Shown here: one piece after another, positions 34,172-43,315 of the stretch
Layout: every line of letters begins with the position of its first letter
Position numbering within the stretch: the first letter of the stretch is position 1
Source: Kineococcus rubinsiae
GTDB taxonomy: Bacteria; Actinomycetota; Actinomycetes; Actinomycetales; Kineococcaceae
Length of the DNA stretch: 64,000 nt
NCBI RefSeq assembly: GCF_011839805.1
Contig: NZ_VWPY01000009.1
Location: 1-64,000, forward strand
Direction of reading: 5' to 3'
The notes under the pieces: model-generated
The model's database searches: none
Told to the model about the DNA's origin: nothing
Seen by the model: only the letters and a program-made list of their open reading frames with translations
Program-made: the position numbers and the translations under genes

Positions 34172-34756
34172 GTGACCCCGCTGCCCCCGGCCGCCCTCAC
34201 CGGGCGGCTGCTGCTCGCCACGCCCGCGCTGAGCGACCCGAACTTCCACCGCGCCGTCGTCCTCGTGCTCAACCACGACGACGACGGCGCCCTGGGCGTC
34301 GTGGTGAACCGCCCGCTGGACGTGGACGTCGACGTCGTCCTGCCCGGCTGGCAGCCCTTCGCCACCGCCCCGGGCAAGCTGTTCCAGGGCGGCCCGGTGG
34401 CGCTGGACTCCGCGCTCGGCCTCGTCGCCGTGCCGGGGGACCGGCCCGACCCGCTGGGCGTGCGCCGGGTGTTCGGCTCGGTCGGGCTCGGCTCCGTCGG
34501 CCTCGTGGACCTCGACACCCCGCCCGAGGCGGTCGTCGCGGAGCTGTCCGGGCTGCGGATCTTCGCGGGCTACGCGGGGTGGGGCGCGTCCCAGCTGGAG
34601 GCCGAGATCGCCGAGGGCAGCTGGTTCGTGCTGCCGGCCGAGGCGCGCGACGCCTTCTCCGACACCCCGGGCGAGCTGTGGTCGGAGGTGCTGCGCCGCC
34701 AGGGCGGCGACCTCGCCCTCGTGGCCAGCTTCCCCACCGACGTGTCGATGAACTGA
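34172..34756 (+). CDS. YqgE/AlgH family protein
   Basis: A 194-residue member of the YqgE/AlgH (DUF179) family: LTGRLLLATPALSDPNFHRAVVLVLNHDDDGALGVVVNRPL at the N end (typical features: PxL.D..F.R.VV and G.VVNR), GGPV near residue 72, FAGYAGWGASQLEAEI and a late ELW. No biochemical function is established. GTG 34172 follows two copies of the 15-mer cggccgcagcggagg (34137-34166), the second providing the ggagg ribosome-binding site. Confidence 0.92.
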   Translation: MTPLPPAALTGRLLLATPALSDPNFHRAVVLVLNHDDDGALGVVVNRPLDVDVDVVLPGWQPFATAPGKLFQGGPVALDSALGLVAVPGDRPDPLGVRRVFGSVGLGSVGLVDLDTPPEAVVAELSGLRIFAGYAGWGASQLEAEIAEGSWFVLPAEARDAFSDTPGELWSEVLRRQGGDLALVASFPTDVSMN

Positions 34757-34771
34757 CCGTAGGATCGGGGC

Positions 34772-35107
34772 ATGAGCACGCCCACCGACGACCCGTTCAG
34801 CCCTCAGCCGCTGCCGCAGGAATCGCCGTCGACGACGCCGTCGCGCACCGCGGTCCTCGACCGCGAGGAGGCGGCCGAGGAGAAGGTCGAGCCGGGCGAC
34901 CACGAGCGGTTCGCGCACTACGTCCAGAAGAACAAGATCACCGAGTCGGCCGTGACCGGCACCCCCGTGATCGCCCTCTGCGGCAAGGTCTGGGTGCCGG
35001 GCCGCGACCCCAAGCGCTTCCCGGTCTGCCCGACCTGCAAGGAGATCTACGAGGGGCTGCAGCGCCCCGGCGGCGGCAAGGACGACGGCGGGGGCTCCGG
35101 CAGCTGA
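34772..35107 (+). CDS. DUF3039 family zinc-ribbon-like protein
   Basis: A 111-residue actinobacterial protein of unknown function. Its hallmarks are ERFAHYVQKNKITESAVTG, ALCGKVWVP and FPVCPTCKEIY; the single Cys plus CxxC could bind zinc. N- and C-terminal ends are low-complexity. taggat at 34760-34765 sits six bases before the ATG, so it is probably leaderless. Its stop overlaps the MFS gene start (TGATG), and MFS then overlaps a helicase. Confidence 0.88.
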   Translation: MSTPTDDPFSPQPLPQESPSTTPSRTAVLDREEAAEEKVEPGDHERFAHYVQKNKITESAVTGTPVIALCGKVWVPGRDPKRFPVCPTCKEIYEGLQRPGGGKDDGGGSGS

Positions 35108-36534
35108 TGACCGTCCCCGCACCCGCGGGGGAGGCCGGCCAGCCGCCCGGCCCGCTGTCGAGGCAGCACCGCCGGACCACGCTGTCCGTCGTCGCCTTCA
35201 TCACCCTCGTCGCGTTCGAGAGCATGGCCGTCGCCACGGCCATGCCCGTCGCGGCGTCGGACCTGGGCGGCGTGCGGTCCTACGGCCTGGCCTTCTCCTC
35301 CTTCCTCACCGCGAGCCTGCTCGGCACGGTCGTCGCCGGCCCGTGGGGCGACGCCCGCGGCCCCCGCGCGCCGCTCGCGGCCGGCGCGGCCCTGTTCACC
35401 GCCGGGCAGCTCACGTGCGCCCTCGCGCCGACGTTCTCCCTGCTGCTGCTGGGCCGCCTGCTGGCCGGGGCGGGGGGCGGGCTCGTCGTCGTCGCCCTCT
35501 ACGTCGTCGTGGGCGCGGCGTTCTCCGACGCGCTGCGGCCGAAGGTCTTCGGCTACATGTCGGCCGCGTGGGTCCTCCCGGCGATCGTCGGCCCCACCCT
35601 CGCCGGGTGGATGGCCGACGCCATCAGCTGGCGGTCGGTGTTCGGCGTCGTGGTGCCGCTCGGCGTCGCCGTCGCGGCCGTGATCCTGCCCCGCGTGCCC
35701 GCGAAGGGGACCGGCTCGTTCGAGGCGACCGCCCGCCGCCGCGTGCTGCGCGGCGCCCTGCTGGCCGTCGGCGCCGGGGCCCTGCAGGTGGGGGCGGAGA
35801 GCCTCAGCGACGGCGGGGCCTGGCCGGTCGTGCTCACGGTCGCCGGGGCGACGCTCGTCGTGGCCGCCCTGCCCGGGCTGCTGCCGCGGGGCACCCTGCG
35901 CGCGGCCCGCGGCCTGCCCAGCGTCATCGGCGTCCGCGGCCTCTACACCGCGGCCTTCTTCGGCACCGAGTCCTTCGTGCCGCTGTTCCTCGTCACCGAG
36001 CGCGGGCTCGCGCCCGCCGAGGCCGGGCTGGCGCTGACGGGCGGCGCGATCGGCTGGTTCGCGGGCACCTCCATCCAGACCCGCGACCTCACGCGGATGC
36101 CGCGGCACCTGCTGCTCGTCGCGGGCGGCGCCGTGATCGCCCTGGGCATCGGCGTGCTCGTCGCGGTCGTCCTGTCGGGGATCAGCGGCTGGTTCGTCCT
36201 CCTCGTGTGGCTCATCGCGGGCTGCGGGATGGGCATCGGCATGGCCACCACGAGCGTGCTGACGCTGCGGATGGCGCCGCCGGAGGAGCGCGGGCTCGCC
36301 TCCAGCGCCCTGCAGCTGTCGGACAACCTCGGCGGGGTGCTCGGCATCGCCGTCGTCGGCGCCGTCTTCGCCGCCCTGCACACCGGCGCCGGCGGGCAGG
36401 ACGACCTCTTCGCGGGCATGTTCGCGGGCCTGCTCCTCGTCGCCGTGCTCGCCGCCGTCGTCGGCTCCCGGGGCCGCGCGCCGCGTCGCTCCGAGCCCGC
36501 CCCGGCCACGTCGGCTACGGTTCTCAGACCGTGA
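35107..36534 (+). CDS. MFS transporter, drug-efflux type
   Basis: A 475-residue major-facilitator protein with about 14 hydrophobic segments. Motif A appears as GPWGDARGPRAPL in the first cytoplasmic loop and motif C-like GPTLAGWMADAISWRSVF in the fifth-helix region, both typical of drug:proton antiporters. No substrate can be assigned. ATG 35107 overlaps the DUF3039 stop, and its own stop overlaps the helicase GTG, so the three are one coupled unit. Confidence 0.92.
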   Translation: MTVPAPAGEAGQPPGPLSRQHRRTTLSVVAFITLVAFESMAVATAMPVAASDLGGVRSYGLAFSSFLTASLLGTVVAGPWGDARGPRAPLAAGAALFTAGQLTCALAPTFSLLLLGRLLAGAGGGLVVVALYVVVGAAFSDALRPKVFGYMSAAWVLPAIVGPTLAGWMADAISWRSVFGVVVPLGVAVAAVILPRVPAKGTGSFEATARRRVLRGALLAVGAGALQVGAESLSDGGAWPVVLTVAGATLVVAALPGLLPRGTLRAARGLPSVIGVRGLYTAAFFGTESFVPLFLVTERGLAPAEAGLALTGGAIGWFAGTSIQTRDLTRMPRHLLLVAGGAVIALGIGVLVAVVLSGISGWFVLLVWLIAGCGMGIGMATTSVLTLRMAPPEERGLASSALQLSDNLGGVLGIAVVGAVFAALHTGAGGQDDLFAGMFAGLLLVAVLAAVVGSRGRAPRRSEPAPATSATVLRP

Positions 36535-38378
36535 GCACCACCCGCACCGACCTGCCGTCCGGCACGTCCGGCCTCTTCGCCGGCGACGCCGGCACCGTCG
36601 GCGCACCCCCGCTGGACGCGCCCGGGGCCCCCGCGGCCCGGCCGCTGCGCGCGTGGCAGCGGAGCGCGCTGGAGCAGTACTTCGACCCCGAGCGCGACGA
36701 CCGCGGCGACTTCCTCGTCACCGCGACGCCCGGCGCGGGCAAGACGACCTTCGCCCTCGCGCTGGCCCGCCGGCTGCTCGACAGCCGCCGCGTCGACCGC
36801 GTCGTCGTCGTCGCCCCCACCGACCACCTGCGCACCCAGTGGGCCGAGGCGGCCCACCGCGCGGGCATCCAGCTCGACCCGACCATGAGCAACGGCGTCG
36901 GGCCCGTGCGCGCCGACATGCAGGGCTACGTGACGACCTACGCCCAGGTCGCCGGGCACCCGATGCTGCACCGCGCGCGCTCCACCGCCAAGCGCTCGCT
37001 CGTCGTGCTCGACGAGGTCCACCACGCGGGCGACGGCCTGTCCTGGGGCGACGCCGTGCGCGAGGCCTTCGCCGACGCGCGCCGCCGGCTGTCGCTGTCC
37101 GGGACCCCGTTCCGAACCAAGGCCGACGAGCGGATCCCCTTCGTCAGCTACGTCGACGACGACGCCCCCGAGTCCGAGGGCGGGCTCACCAGCGTCGCCG
37201 ACTTCTCCTACGGCTACCGCGAGGCGCTCGCGGACGGCGTGGTGCGCCCCGTCGTCTTCGCGGCCTACACGGGCACCTCGCGCTGGCGGAACTCCGCCGG
37301 CGAGGTCGTCGCGGCCTCCCTCACCGACGCCACGACGAAGTCCGTCGAGGCGCTGGCGTGGCGGACGGCGCTGGACCCGCGCGGGGACTGGGTGCCCCAC
37401 GTCATCGCCGCGATGGACGAGCGCCTGACCCACCTGCGCGAGTGCGGGATGCCCGACGCGGGCGGCCTCGTGCTCGCCTCCGACCAGGACGACGCGCGCG
37501 CCTACGCGAAGATCGTGCAGCGGGTCACGGGGGAGAAGCCCGTGCTGATCCTCTCCGACGACCCGAAGGCGTCGAAGAAGATCGCCGACTTCGCCGCCGG
37601 CGACCAGCGCTTCGCGGTCTGCGTGCGGATGGTCTCCGAGGGCGTCGACGTCCCGCGCGCCGCCTGCCTGGCGTGGATGACGTCCTACCGGACCCCGCTG
37701 TTCTTCGCGCAGGCCGTCGGCCGCGTCGTGCGCTCGCGGGCCCGCGGGGAGTCCGCGACCGTCTTCCTGCCCGCCGTGCGCCCGCTGCTCGCGCTGGCCG
37801 CGGCCCTGGAGACCGACCGCAACCACGTCCTGGCCCCGCCGCCCTCGGGCGACGCGCTGCCCGACCCGGGGGAGCTGGACGCCCTGCCGCCGGCCGAGCG
37901 CGAGCCCGGCGGGCCCAGCGAGTACGAGGCGCTCGACGCGCAGGCCGAGTTCGCCCACGTCCTGCACGGCGGTCGCGCCGTCGTGGCCGGGGGTCCGGAA
38001 CCCGTGAGCGCGGTCAGCGCCGACGAGGAGGACTACCTGGGCCTGCCGGGGCTGCTCTCGCCCGAGCAGACCGCCACGCTGCTGGCCCAGCGCGACGAGG
38101 CGATCCGCAAGCGCACCGCCACGACCCGCCCGCCCCGCGAGGACGAGGACCCCGTCGCCGAACCCGTCTCCGAGGGGCCCGACGAGGCGACCTGGCACAC
38201 GGCGGCGCTCCTGCGCAAGGAGATCCACGGGCTCGTGGGCCGGGTGGCCGCCGGGCGCGCCATGCCGCACGCCTCCGTCTACGCCAAGGTCCGCGCGGCC
38301 GTCCCCGGCCCGCCGTCGGCGTCGGCGACGGTCGAGGTGCTGCGCGCGCGCCGCGACCACCTGCTCACCCTCGTCTGA
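36531..38378 (+). CDS. DEAD/DEAH-box helicase
   Basis: A 615-residue superfamily 2 helicase. Motif I is TATPGAGKTTFALALA near residue 65, Ia VVAPTDHLRTQW, motif II VVLDEVHHAGD near 162 (DEVH), motif III LSLSGTPF, and motif VI region FFAQAVGRVVRSR near 400. The second RecA domain includes MVSEGVDVPRAACLAWMTS. The C-terminal 180 residues are acidic and end in a helical domain (LLRKEIHGLVGRVAAGRAMPHAS). It resembles UvrB/type III restriction-like ATPases common in actinobacteria beside DUF3039 genes; the substrate is unknown. Confidence 0.9.
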   Translation: MSTTRTDLPSGTSGLFAGDAGTVGAPPLDAPGAPAARPLRAWQRSALEQYFDPERDDRGDFLVTATPGAGKTTFALALARRLLDSRRVDRVVVVAPTDHLRTQWAEAAHRAGIQLDPTMSNGVGPVRADMQGYVTTYAQVAGHPMLHRARSTAKRSLVVLDEVHHAGDGLSWGDAVREAFADARRRLSLSGTPFRTKADERIPFVSYVDDDAPESEGGLTSVADFSYGYREALADGVVRPVVFAAYTGTSRWRNSAGEVVAASLTDATTKSVEALAWRTALDPRGDWVPHVIAAMDERLTHLRECGMPDAGGLVLASDQDDARAYAKIVQRVTGEKPVLILSDDPKASKKIADFAAGDQRFAVCVRMVSEGVDVPRAACLAWMTSYRTPLFFAQAVGRVVRSRARGESATVFLPAVRPLLALAAALETDRNHVLAPPPSGDALPDPGELDALPPAEREPGGPSEYEALDAQAEFAHVLHGGRAVVAGGPEPVSAVSADEEDYLGLPGLLSPEQTATLLAQRDEAIRKRTATTRPPREDEDPVAEPVSEGPDEATWHTAALLRKEIHGLVGRVAAGRAMPHASVYAKVRAAVPGPPSASATVEVLRARRDHLLTLV

Positions 38379-38447
38379 CGCGAAGGGCAGGTCGGGCCCG
38401 GCCCCGCTGCGCCGTCGCGGCGCGGGGCGCTCGGGTAGGTTCGCCAC

Positions 38448-38906
38448 GTGCCCGAGATCGTCCAGCGGACCATGGTCCGCGCCCCCCTCGCCGACGTGTT
38501 CGACATGTCGCTGGACCTCGACGTGGAGCGGGTCGCGGGGCGCCGCTACCGGGTCCGCGCCGTCGAGGGCGCGGGCCGCACGACCGGCCGCATCGAGCTG
38601 GGGGAGCGCGTGCGCTGGCGGATGCGCCTGCTGGGCGCGGTCCCCGTCACCCACACGTCCGCGATCGTCGAGCTCGAGCACCCGCGGCGCTTCGTCGACG
38701 AGATGGCCGACGGGCTGTTCGCGCAGTTCCGCCACGAGCACTCCTTCGAGGCCGAGGGCCCAGGCATGACGATCATGACCGACCGGATGTCGTGGCGCAG
38801 CCCGCTGGGCCTGCTGGGCCGCGTCGCCGACGCGCTGTTCGTGCGCCGGACCCTGCGCCAGCTGCTGGCCGACCGGAACTCCGAGATCGTCCGCCGCTTC
38901 AGCTGA
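38448..38906 (+). CDS. SRPBCC-family ligand-binding protein
   Basis: A 152-residue SRPBCC/START-fold protein: EIVQRTMVRAPLADVFDMSLDLDVE at the N end, then alternating strands (GERVRWRMRLLGAVPVTHTSAIVELEHP in part), and FRHEHSFE leading to a long C-terminal helix (LFVRRTLRQLLADRNSEIVRRF). Ligand and role unknown. taggtt at 38436-38441 lies six bases before the GTG; probably leaderless. Distinct from the DUF2505 protein at 3546-4040, though of the same fold. Confidence 0.85.
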   Translation: MPEIVQRTMVRAPLADVFDMSLDLDVERVAGRRYRVRAVEGAGRTTGRIELGERVRWRMRLLGAVPVTHTSAIVELEHPRRFVDEMADGLFAQFRHEHSFEAEGPGMTIMTDRMSWRSPLGLLGRVADALFVRRTLRQLLADRNSEIVRRFS

Positions 38907-39039
38907 GGGCCACCGTCCGGCCGAGGTTCCCGCACGGCCCTGTCCCCGGGGGCCCCGGCGGAACCCCCGCCGCGCCGCACCCGTTGTCGGGGTACGCGAC
39001 GGGGACCGTCTCCGGCGCCGTGGAAGGACGTGTTCCCCC

Positions 39040-39495
39040 GTGGGTTTTCTCGACAACCTCAAGCGCAAGGGCATGCCCGCCGTCGACCAGCTGAAGACGC
39101 GGGTCGGGCAGTTCAAGAGCAAGGACTTCGCCGAGGCGAGCATGGCCACGTGCGCGCTGATCGCCGCCGCCGACGGGCAGATCGACCCCTCCGAGCGGTC
39201 CAAGACCGCCGCGTTCATCGCCAGCAACGACGTGCTGTCGGCCTTCGACGCCGCGACGCTGCGCGACTCCTTCGACCGCTACTGCACCAAGCTCACGACG
39301 GACTACGACTTCGGCAAGATCGAGGCGCTGCAGGCGATCGGGAAGCTGCGCAGCAAGCCCGAGCAGGCGCGCGCGGTCGTCCAGGTGGGCGTCCTGGTGG
39401 GCGGCGCGGACGGCGACTTCGACGCGCACGAGGTCCGCGCGGTGCGCGAGGTCTGCCAGGCCGTCGGCCTGGACCCCACCGAGTTCGGCGTCTGA
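39040..39495 (+). CDS. TerB-like tellurite-resistance family protein
   Basis: A 151-residue all-helical TerB domain protein. Two acidic motifs, AAADGQIDPSER and GGADGDFDAHEVRAVR, sit in equivalent positions and are the metal-binding signature of the family. KRKGMPAVDQLKTRVG at the N end resembles actinobacterial stand-alone TerB proteins. No other ter genes are near, so tellurite resistance itself should not be assumed; a role in stress or calcium binding is more general. GTG 39040 has ggaagga upstream. Confidence 0.88.
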   Translation: MGFLDNLKRKGMPAVDQLKTRVGQFKSKDFAEASMATCALIAAADGQIDPSERSKTAAFIASNDVLSAFDAATLRDSFDRYCTKLTTDYDFGKIEALQAIGKLRSKPEQARAVVQVGVLVGGADGDFDAHEVRAVREVCQAVGLDPTEFGV

Positions 39496-39553
39496 TGGGG
39501 TGCGGCCGAGTCGGTGGCCGGCGGGGGTGCGTGACCTGGCACGCTGAGGTCCC

Positions 39554-40363
39554 ATGAGCGCGCCCGCCGGCTGGTACCCCGACCCGACCGCCCCGCCCGG
39601 TGCGTCCACCTCACCCACCCCGCCGCTGCGCTGGTGGGACGGTGCGAACTGGACCGAGCACACCCACGGCGGCGCCGGCCCGACGTCGGGGGAGTGGCGC
39701 CAGCCGGGCTGGCAGCAGCCCGCCCCGTGGGGCCGGCAGGGCGGGGACGCCCCTGGGACCGCGGGGTACGGCTCCGCGGCGGGCGCGTACGCGGGCGGCT
39801 ACGACGCCTCGCCGCGGGCGCGGCTGCTGGCCACCCCGGACGGGCAGCAGCTCGGCGGGCTGGGGCGGCGGCTGCTGGCCCGCATCGTCGACGCGCTGCT
39901 CATCCAGCTCGTGGTCGTCGTCGCCGCGTGGGGTCAGCTCCGGGTCGTGGCCGACGCCTTCCAGACCTACCTCGACCAGGTCGTCGTGGCCGCGCAGGCC
40001 GGGGCGACCACCGCCCCGCCGACCGACGCGGTGACCGGCCCGGGGGTCGTCTCCGCGCTGAACACGGTGTCGTTCGTGGCCATCGCCGTCAGCGCGGTCT
40101 ACACGGTCCTCTTCCTGCGCTTCGTCGGCGCGACGCCCGGCAAGCTGCTGCTCGGGCTGCGGGTGCGCGGCTGGGACCGGCCCGGGCTGCCCGGCTGGGG
40201 CCAGGCGGTCCTGCGCTGGGTGACGCGCGACCTGGTCGCGAACGTGCCGGTCGCGGGCCAGGCCTACTGGTTCCTCGACTCGCTCTGGCCCCTGTGGGAC
40301 ACGCGGCGCCAGGCCCTGCACGACAAGCTCGGCCGGACCGTCGTGGTGCGCGCCCGGCGCTGA
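39554..40363 (+). CDS. DUF2510-RDD membrane protein
   Basis: A 269-residue protein with an N-terminal DUF2510 segment (AGWYPDPTAPPG, LRWWDGANWTEHTH; residues 4-38), a Gly/Pro/Gln-rich linker, and an RDD domain from about residue 95 (GLGRRLLARIVDALLIQLVVV, GATPGKLLLGLRV). Three to four membrane helices. RDD proteins are often ion-related membrane proteins, but no specific transport is shown. ATG 39554 follows cacgct by eight bases. Confidence 0.9.
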   Translation: MSAPAGWYPDPTAPPGASTSPTPPLRWWDGANWTEHTHGGAGPTSGEWRQPGWQQPAPWGRQGGDAPGTAGYGSAAGAYAGGYDASPRARLLATPDGQQLGGLGRRLLARIVDALLIQLVVVVAAWGQLRVVADAFQTYLDQVVVAAQAGATTAPPTDAVTGPGVVSALNTVSFVAIAVSAVYTVLFLRFVGATPGKLLLGLRVRGWDRPGLPGWGQAVLRWVTRDLVANVPVAGQAYWFLDSLWPLWDTRRQALHDKLGRTVVVRARR

Positions 40364-40377
40364 CGGCGCCGGCCCCG

Positions 40378-40977
40378 CTACCCGACGACGGGTTCCCCGA
40401 CCAGCGCCACCCCGGCGCCGCGCAGCTCCTCCAGCGCGGCGCCGGTCGTCTGCGCGGAGATGCCCGCGGTCAGGCCGAGCAGCACGGTCGTGGTGAAACC
40501 CTCCCGCGCGGCGTCCAGCGCGGTGGCCCGCACGCAGTGGTCGGTCGCGATGCCGACGACGTGGACCTCGTCGACGCCCCTGCCGCGCAACCAGTCCGCG
40601 AGGCCGGTGACGAACTCGCCGCCCTCGGCCGTGACCGTCGACGTGGTCCCCTCGAAACCCGAGTAGGCCGCGGTGTACTGGCCCTTGCGGAACACCGCCT
40701 CGATGCGCCGGGTGTCCAGGGCGTCGTGCAGCAGTGCCCCGTAGCTGCCCGCGCGGCAGTGCGGCGGCCACGAGTCGACGAAGTCCGGCGTCTCGGAGAA
40801 GTGCGCGCCGGGGTCGATGTGGAAGTCCTGCGTCGCCACGACGTGCTCGTAGGCGATGCCCTCGCGCGCGAGCAGCGCCGACGTCGCGGCCGCGACCTCG
40901 TCCCCACCGGCCACCCCGAGGGCTCCGCCGGGGCAGAAGTCGTTCTGGACGTCGACGACGACGAGGCAGCGGGTCAC
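40378..40977 (-). CDS. pncA: nicotinamidase
   Basis: A 199-residue isochorismatase-fold hydrolase that converts nicotinamide to nicotinate plus ammonia. The catalytic triad is visible: Asp9 in VVDVQNDF, Lys in FRKGQY near residue 100, and Cys148 in ATDHCVRAT; metal-site residues lie in DFHID. Its GTG overlaps the stop of pncB by GTGA, so nicotinate made here passes to the adjacent phosphoribosyltransferase. Pyrazinamidase activity is a known family side reaction. Confidence 0.95.
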   Translation of the reverse strand: MTRCLVVVDVQNDFCPGGALGVAGGDEVAAATSALLAREGIAYEHVVATQDFHIDPGAHFSETPDFVDSWPPHCRAGSYGALLHDALDTRRIEAVFRKGQYTAAYSGFEGTTSTVTAEGGEFVTGLADWLRGRGVDEVHVVGIATDHCVRATALDAAREGFTTTVLLGLTAGISAQTTGAALEELRGAGVALVGEPVVG

Positions 40978-42281
40978 GAGGCTCCTGCGGAGGTGCGGGG
41001 GGCGGGCAGCACGGTCGTCGGGATCGCCGGCTCGCCGCGCGAGAGGGCCAGGGCGTCCCAGGGCAGGGTCACGAGCACGCGGCGCAGGTGCTCGCGGGCC
41101 TCCTCGAGGCCCGGCAGGCCGTCGACGACCTCCCCGTCGCGCACCAGCGGGACCTGCAGCGGGCGGTCGTTCGGCTCGACCGGCGGGGCGACGTCCGTCC
41201 CGACGACCTCCTCGGTGGCCGTGCCCGTGGCCCGGTGGCGGCGGACGGCGATCTTGCGCCCGCCCTGGGTGACCTTCGACGTCGAGCGCTTGGCGACGGG
41301 CCGCCCGTCGACCTCCACGAGCTTGTAGACCAGGCCCGCGGTGGGGGCGCCCGAGCCGGTGACCAGGGAGGTGCCGACGCCGTAGCCGTCGACGGGGGCC
41401 GCGGCCAGCGCGGCGAGGGCGAACTCGTCCAGGTCGCCCGAGACGACGATGCGCGTCGACGTCGCGCCGAGGGAGTCCAGCTGCTCGCGCGCCTGCACGG
41501 CCAGCACGGCCAGGTCGCCCGAGTCGATGCGCACGGCGCCCAGCCCGGGGCCGGCGACCTCGACGGCCGTCGCGATGCCCTGCGTGATGTCGTAGGTGTC
41601 CACCAGCAGCGTCGTCCCGGCGCCGAGGGAGGCCACCTGCGCGCGGAACGCCTCCTCCTCCGTGTCGTGCAGGAGCGTGAAGGCGTGCGCCGACGTGCCC
41701 GACGTCGGGATGCCGTAGCGCCGGCCGGCCTCGAGGTTCGACGTCGACGTGAAGCCCGCGAGGTAGGCGGCGCGCGCCGAGGCCACGGCGGCCTCCTCGT
41801 GGGTGCGCCGCGAGCCCATCTCGATGAGCGGGCGGTCGCGGGCGGCGGTCCTCATGCGCGTCGCGGCGGAGGCGATCGCGCAGTCGTGGTTCAGCACGGA
41901 CAGGACGAGGGTCTCCAGGACGACCGCCTCGGCGAAGGTGCCGGTCACGGTCAGCATCGGGGAGCCGGGGAAGTAGACCTCGCCCTCCGCGTACCCGTCG
42001 ACCGACCCGGTGAAGCGGTAGGCGGCCAGCCACGCGAGGGTCGCCTCGTCCACGACGCCCGTGGCGCGCAGCCGCCCCAGGACCTCCTCGTCGAAGCGGA
42101 ACCGGCGCAGCGCCTCCAGGACGCGGCCCGTGCCGGCGACCACGCCGAAGCGGCGCCCGTCGGGCAGCCGGCGGCCGAACACCTCGAAGGTGCAGGAGCG
42201 GTCGGCGGCACCGCCGGCCAGCGCGGCCTGCAGCATCGTGAGCTCGTACATGTCCGTCATCAGCGCGGTGCTGGTCGTCAC
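40974..42281 (-). CDS. pncB: nicotinate phosphoribosyltransferase
   Basis: A 435-residue enzyme that makes nicotinate mononucleotide from nicotinate and PRPP with ATP (NAD salvage). Signature parts are [15 protein letters not shown] at the N end, [11 protein letters not shown] with the catalytic His, [30 protein letters not shown] and RIDSGDL. GTG 42281 is preceded on the minus strand by tagggt (plus 42289-42294) at seven bases, so a leaderless mRNA is likely. Divergent from clpS, as in mycobacteria. Confidence 0.95.
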   Translation of the reverse strand: MTTSTALMTDMYELTMLQAALAGGAADRSCTFEVFGRRLPDGRRFGVVAGTGRVLEALRRFRFDEEVLGRLRATGVVDEATLAWLAAYRFTGSVDGYAEGEVYFPGSPMLTVTGTFAEAVVLETLVLSVLNHDCAIASAATRMRTAARDRPLIEMGSRRTHEEAAVASARAAYLAGFTSTSNLEAGRRYGIPTSGTSAHAFTLLHDTEEEAFRAQVASLGAGTTLLVDTYDITQGIATAVEVAGPGLGAVRIDSGDLAVLAVQAREQLDSLGATSTRIVVSGDLDEFALAALAAAPVDGYGVGTSLVTGSGAPTAGLVYKLVEVDGRPVAKRSTSKVTQGGRKIAVRRHRATGTATEEVVGTDVAPPVEPNDRPLQVPLVRDGEVVDGLPGLEEAREHLRRVLVTLPWDALALSRGEPAIPTTVLPAPRTSAGAS

Positions 42282-42393
42282 GGGCGCCACCCTAGGCGGA
42301 CCGGCCCCGCCGGGCTCCCCGCGGTGGGCGCGTCTCGAGGTGGCCACGAGCACGGTGTGCTGGGTCCCGCCTGGGCGTCCCTACACTGGCGGG
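42282..42393. promoter_or_regulatory. divergent promoter region of pncB and clpS
   Basis: 112 bases with two outward promoters: tagggt (minus, 42289-42294) seven bases before the pncB GTG, and tacact (plus, 42382-42387) six bases before the clpS GTG. Neither gene has a Shine-Dalgarno sequence. The middle contains no obvious operator. Confidence 0.65.
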
Positions 42394-42696
42394 GTGCCGG
42401 CGATCCTCCTCACCGCTCCCGTGGAGCTGGAGCGTCCGGAGACCGACCTCGGGACGGACCTCTCGGCGCCCTGGGTGACCATCGTCTGGAACGACCCGGT
42501 CAACCTCATGTCCTACGTGACGTACGTGTTCCGCACCCACTTCGGCTACTCCGACGCCAAGGCCGAGGCGCTGATGATGGACGTGCACGCCAAGGGCCGC
42601 GCGGCCGTGTCCACGGGCAGCCGCGAGCAGATGGAGCGCGACGTCGAGGCGATGCACGAGTACGGCCTCTGGGCCACCCTGCAGAAGGACGACTAG
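42394..42696 (+). CDS. clpS: ClpS, adaptor for ATP-dependent Clp protease
   Basis: A 100-residue N-end-rule adaptor that hands substrates to ClpC/ClpA. The core [19 protein letters not shown] contains the Asn-Asp pair that binds the substrate amino group, followed by the [20 protein letters not shown] helix region and [16 protein letters not shown]. The N-terminal extension is short. DUF2017 follows six bases later. Start by leaderless-type promoter as described for the divergent region. Confidence 0.95.
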   Translation: MPAILLTAPVELERPETDLGTDLSAPWVTIVWNDPVNLMSYVTYVFRTHFGYSDAKAEALMMDVHAKGRAAVSTGSREQMERDVEAMHEYGLWATLQKDD

Positions 42697-42702
42697 CCGC
42701 CG

Positions 42703-43269
42703 ATGGCCACGTTCCGCCGCTCCCGAGGGGGCGTGCTCTCCCTCGACCTGCAGCCCGTGGAGGCCGACGTCCTCGCCTCCCTGGCGCGCGAGGTCATCGA
42801 GCTGCTCGACGTCCCCGTCCGCACCCTGGACCCGCTGGCCGTCGAGCTCGGGCTCACCGACCTGGGCGACGCCGACGGCACGGTCGGCCCGACCGCGCCC
42901 CCGGAGGACGAGGTCCTGCGCCGGCTGCTCCCCGACGCCTACGCCGCCACCGAGGGCGAGGCCGCCTCGGAGTTCCGCCGGCTCACCGAGCGCAGCCTGC
43001 GCGAGCGCAAGGCCGTCGCGGCCCGCAAGATGCTCGACACCCTGGAGCCCGTGGCGGGGCAGGGCGGTCGCGTGCAGCTGGACCTGGCGGGCGCCCGGAC
43101 GTGGCTGACGGCGCTGAACGACATCCGCCTGGCGCTGGGCACCCGGCTCGGCGTCAGCGAGGACCGCGACGCCGACGACCTCGCCGAGGACGACCCGAAC
43201 CGCTACGCGTGGGCGGTCTACGACTTCACGACCCACCTGCAGGAGACGCTCGTCCGCTCGCTGGGGTGA
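42703..43269 (+). CDS. DUF2017 family protein
   Basis: A 188-residue actinobacterial protein of unknown function, nearly always found directly after clpS, as here (six-base gap). Features: [22 protein letters not shown] at the N end, [13 protein letters not shown] in the middle, [17 protein letters not shown], and [27 protein letters not shown], then [14 protein letters not shown]. Mostly helical, soluble. Linkage suggests a role with ClpS or Clp proteolysis, unproven. Confidence 0.9.
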   Translation: MATFRRSRGGVLSLDLQPVEADVLASLAREVIELLDVPVRTLDPLAVELGLTDLGDADGTVGPTAPPEDEVLRRLLPDAYAATEGEAASEFRRLTERSLRERKAVAARKMLDTLEPVAGQGGRVQLDLAGARTWLTALNDIRLALGTRLGVSEDRDADDLAEDDPNRYAWAVYDFTTHLQETLVRSLG

Positions 43270-43315
43270 CGTCGCGGGGCGGTGCGGGGGCCTGTGCCGC
43301 CTAGGATCGGCTCCC

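Noticed and set aside
35943-39227. 1094-codon minus-strand frame across the MFS, helicase and SRPBCC genes
   Set aside because: It crosses three well-supported plus-strand genes and their boundaries, and shows no recognisable domain.
39040-39495. Tellurite-resistance locus
   Set aside because: A single TerB-like gene without other ter genes does not support a resistance function.
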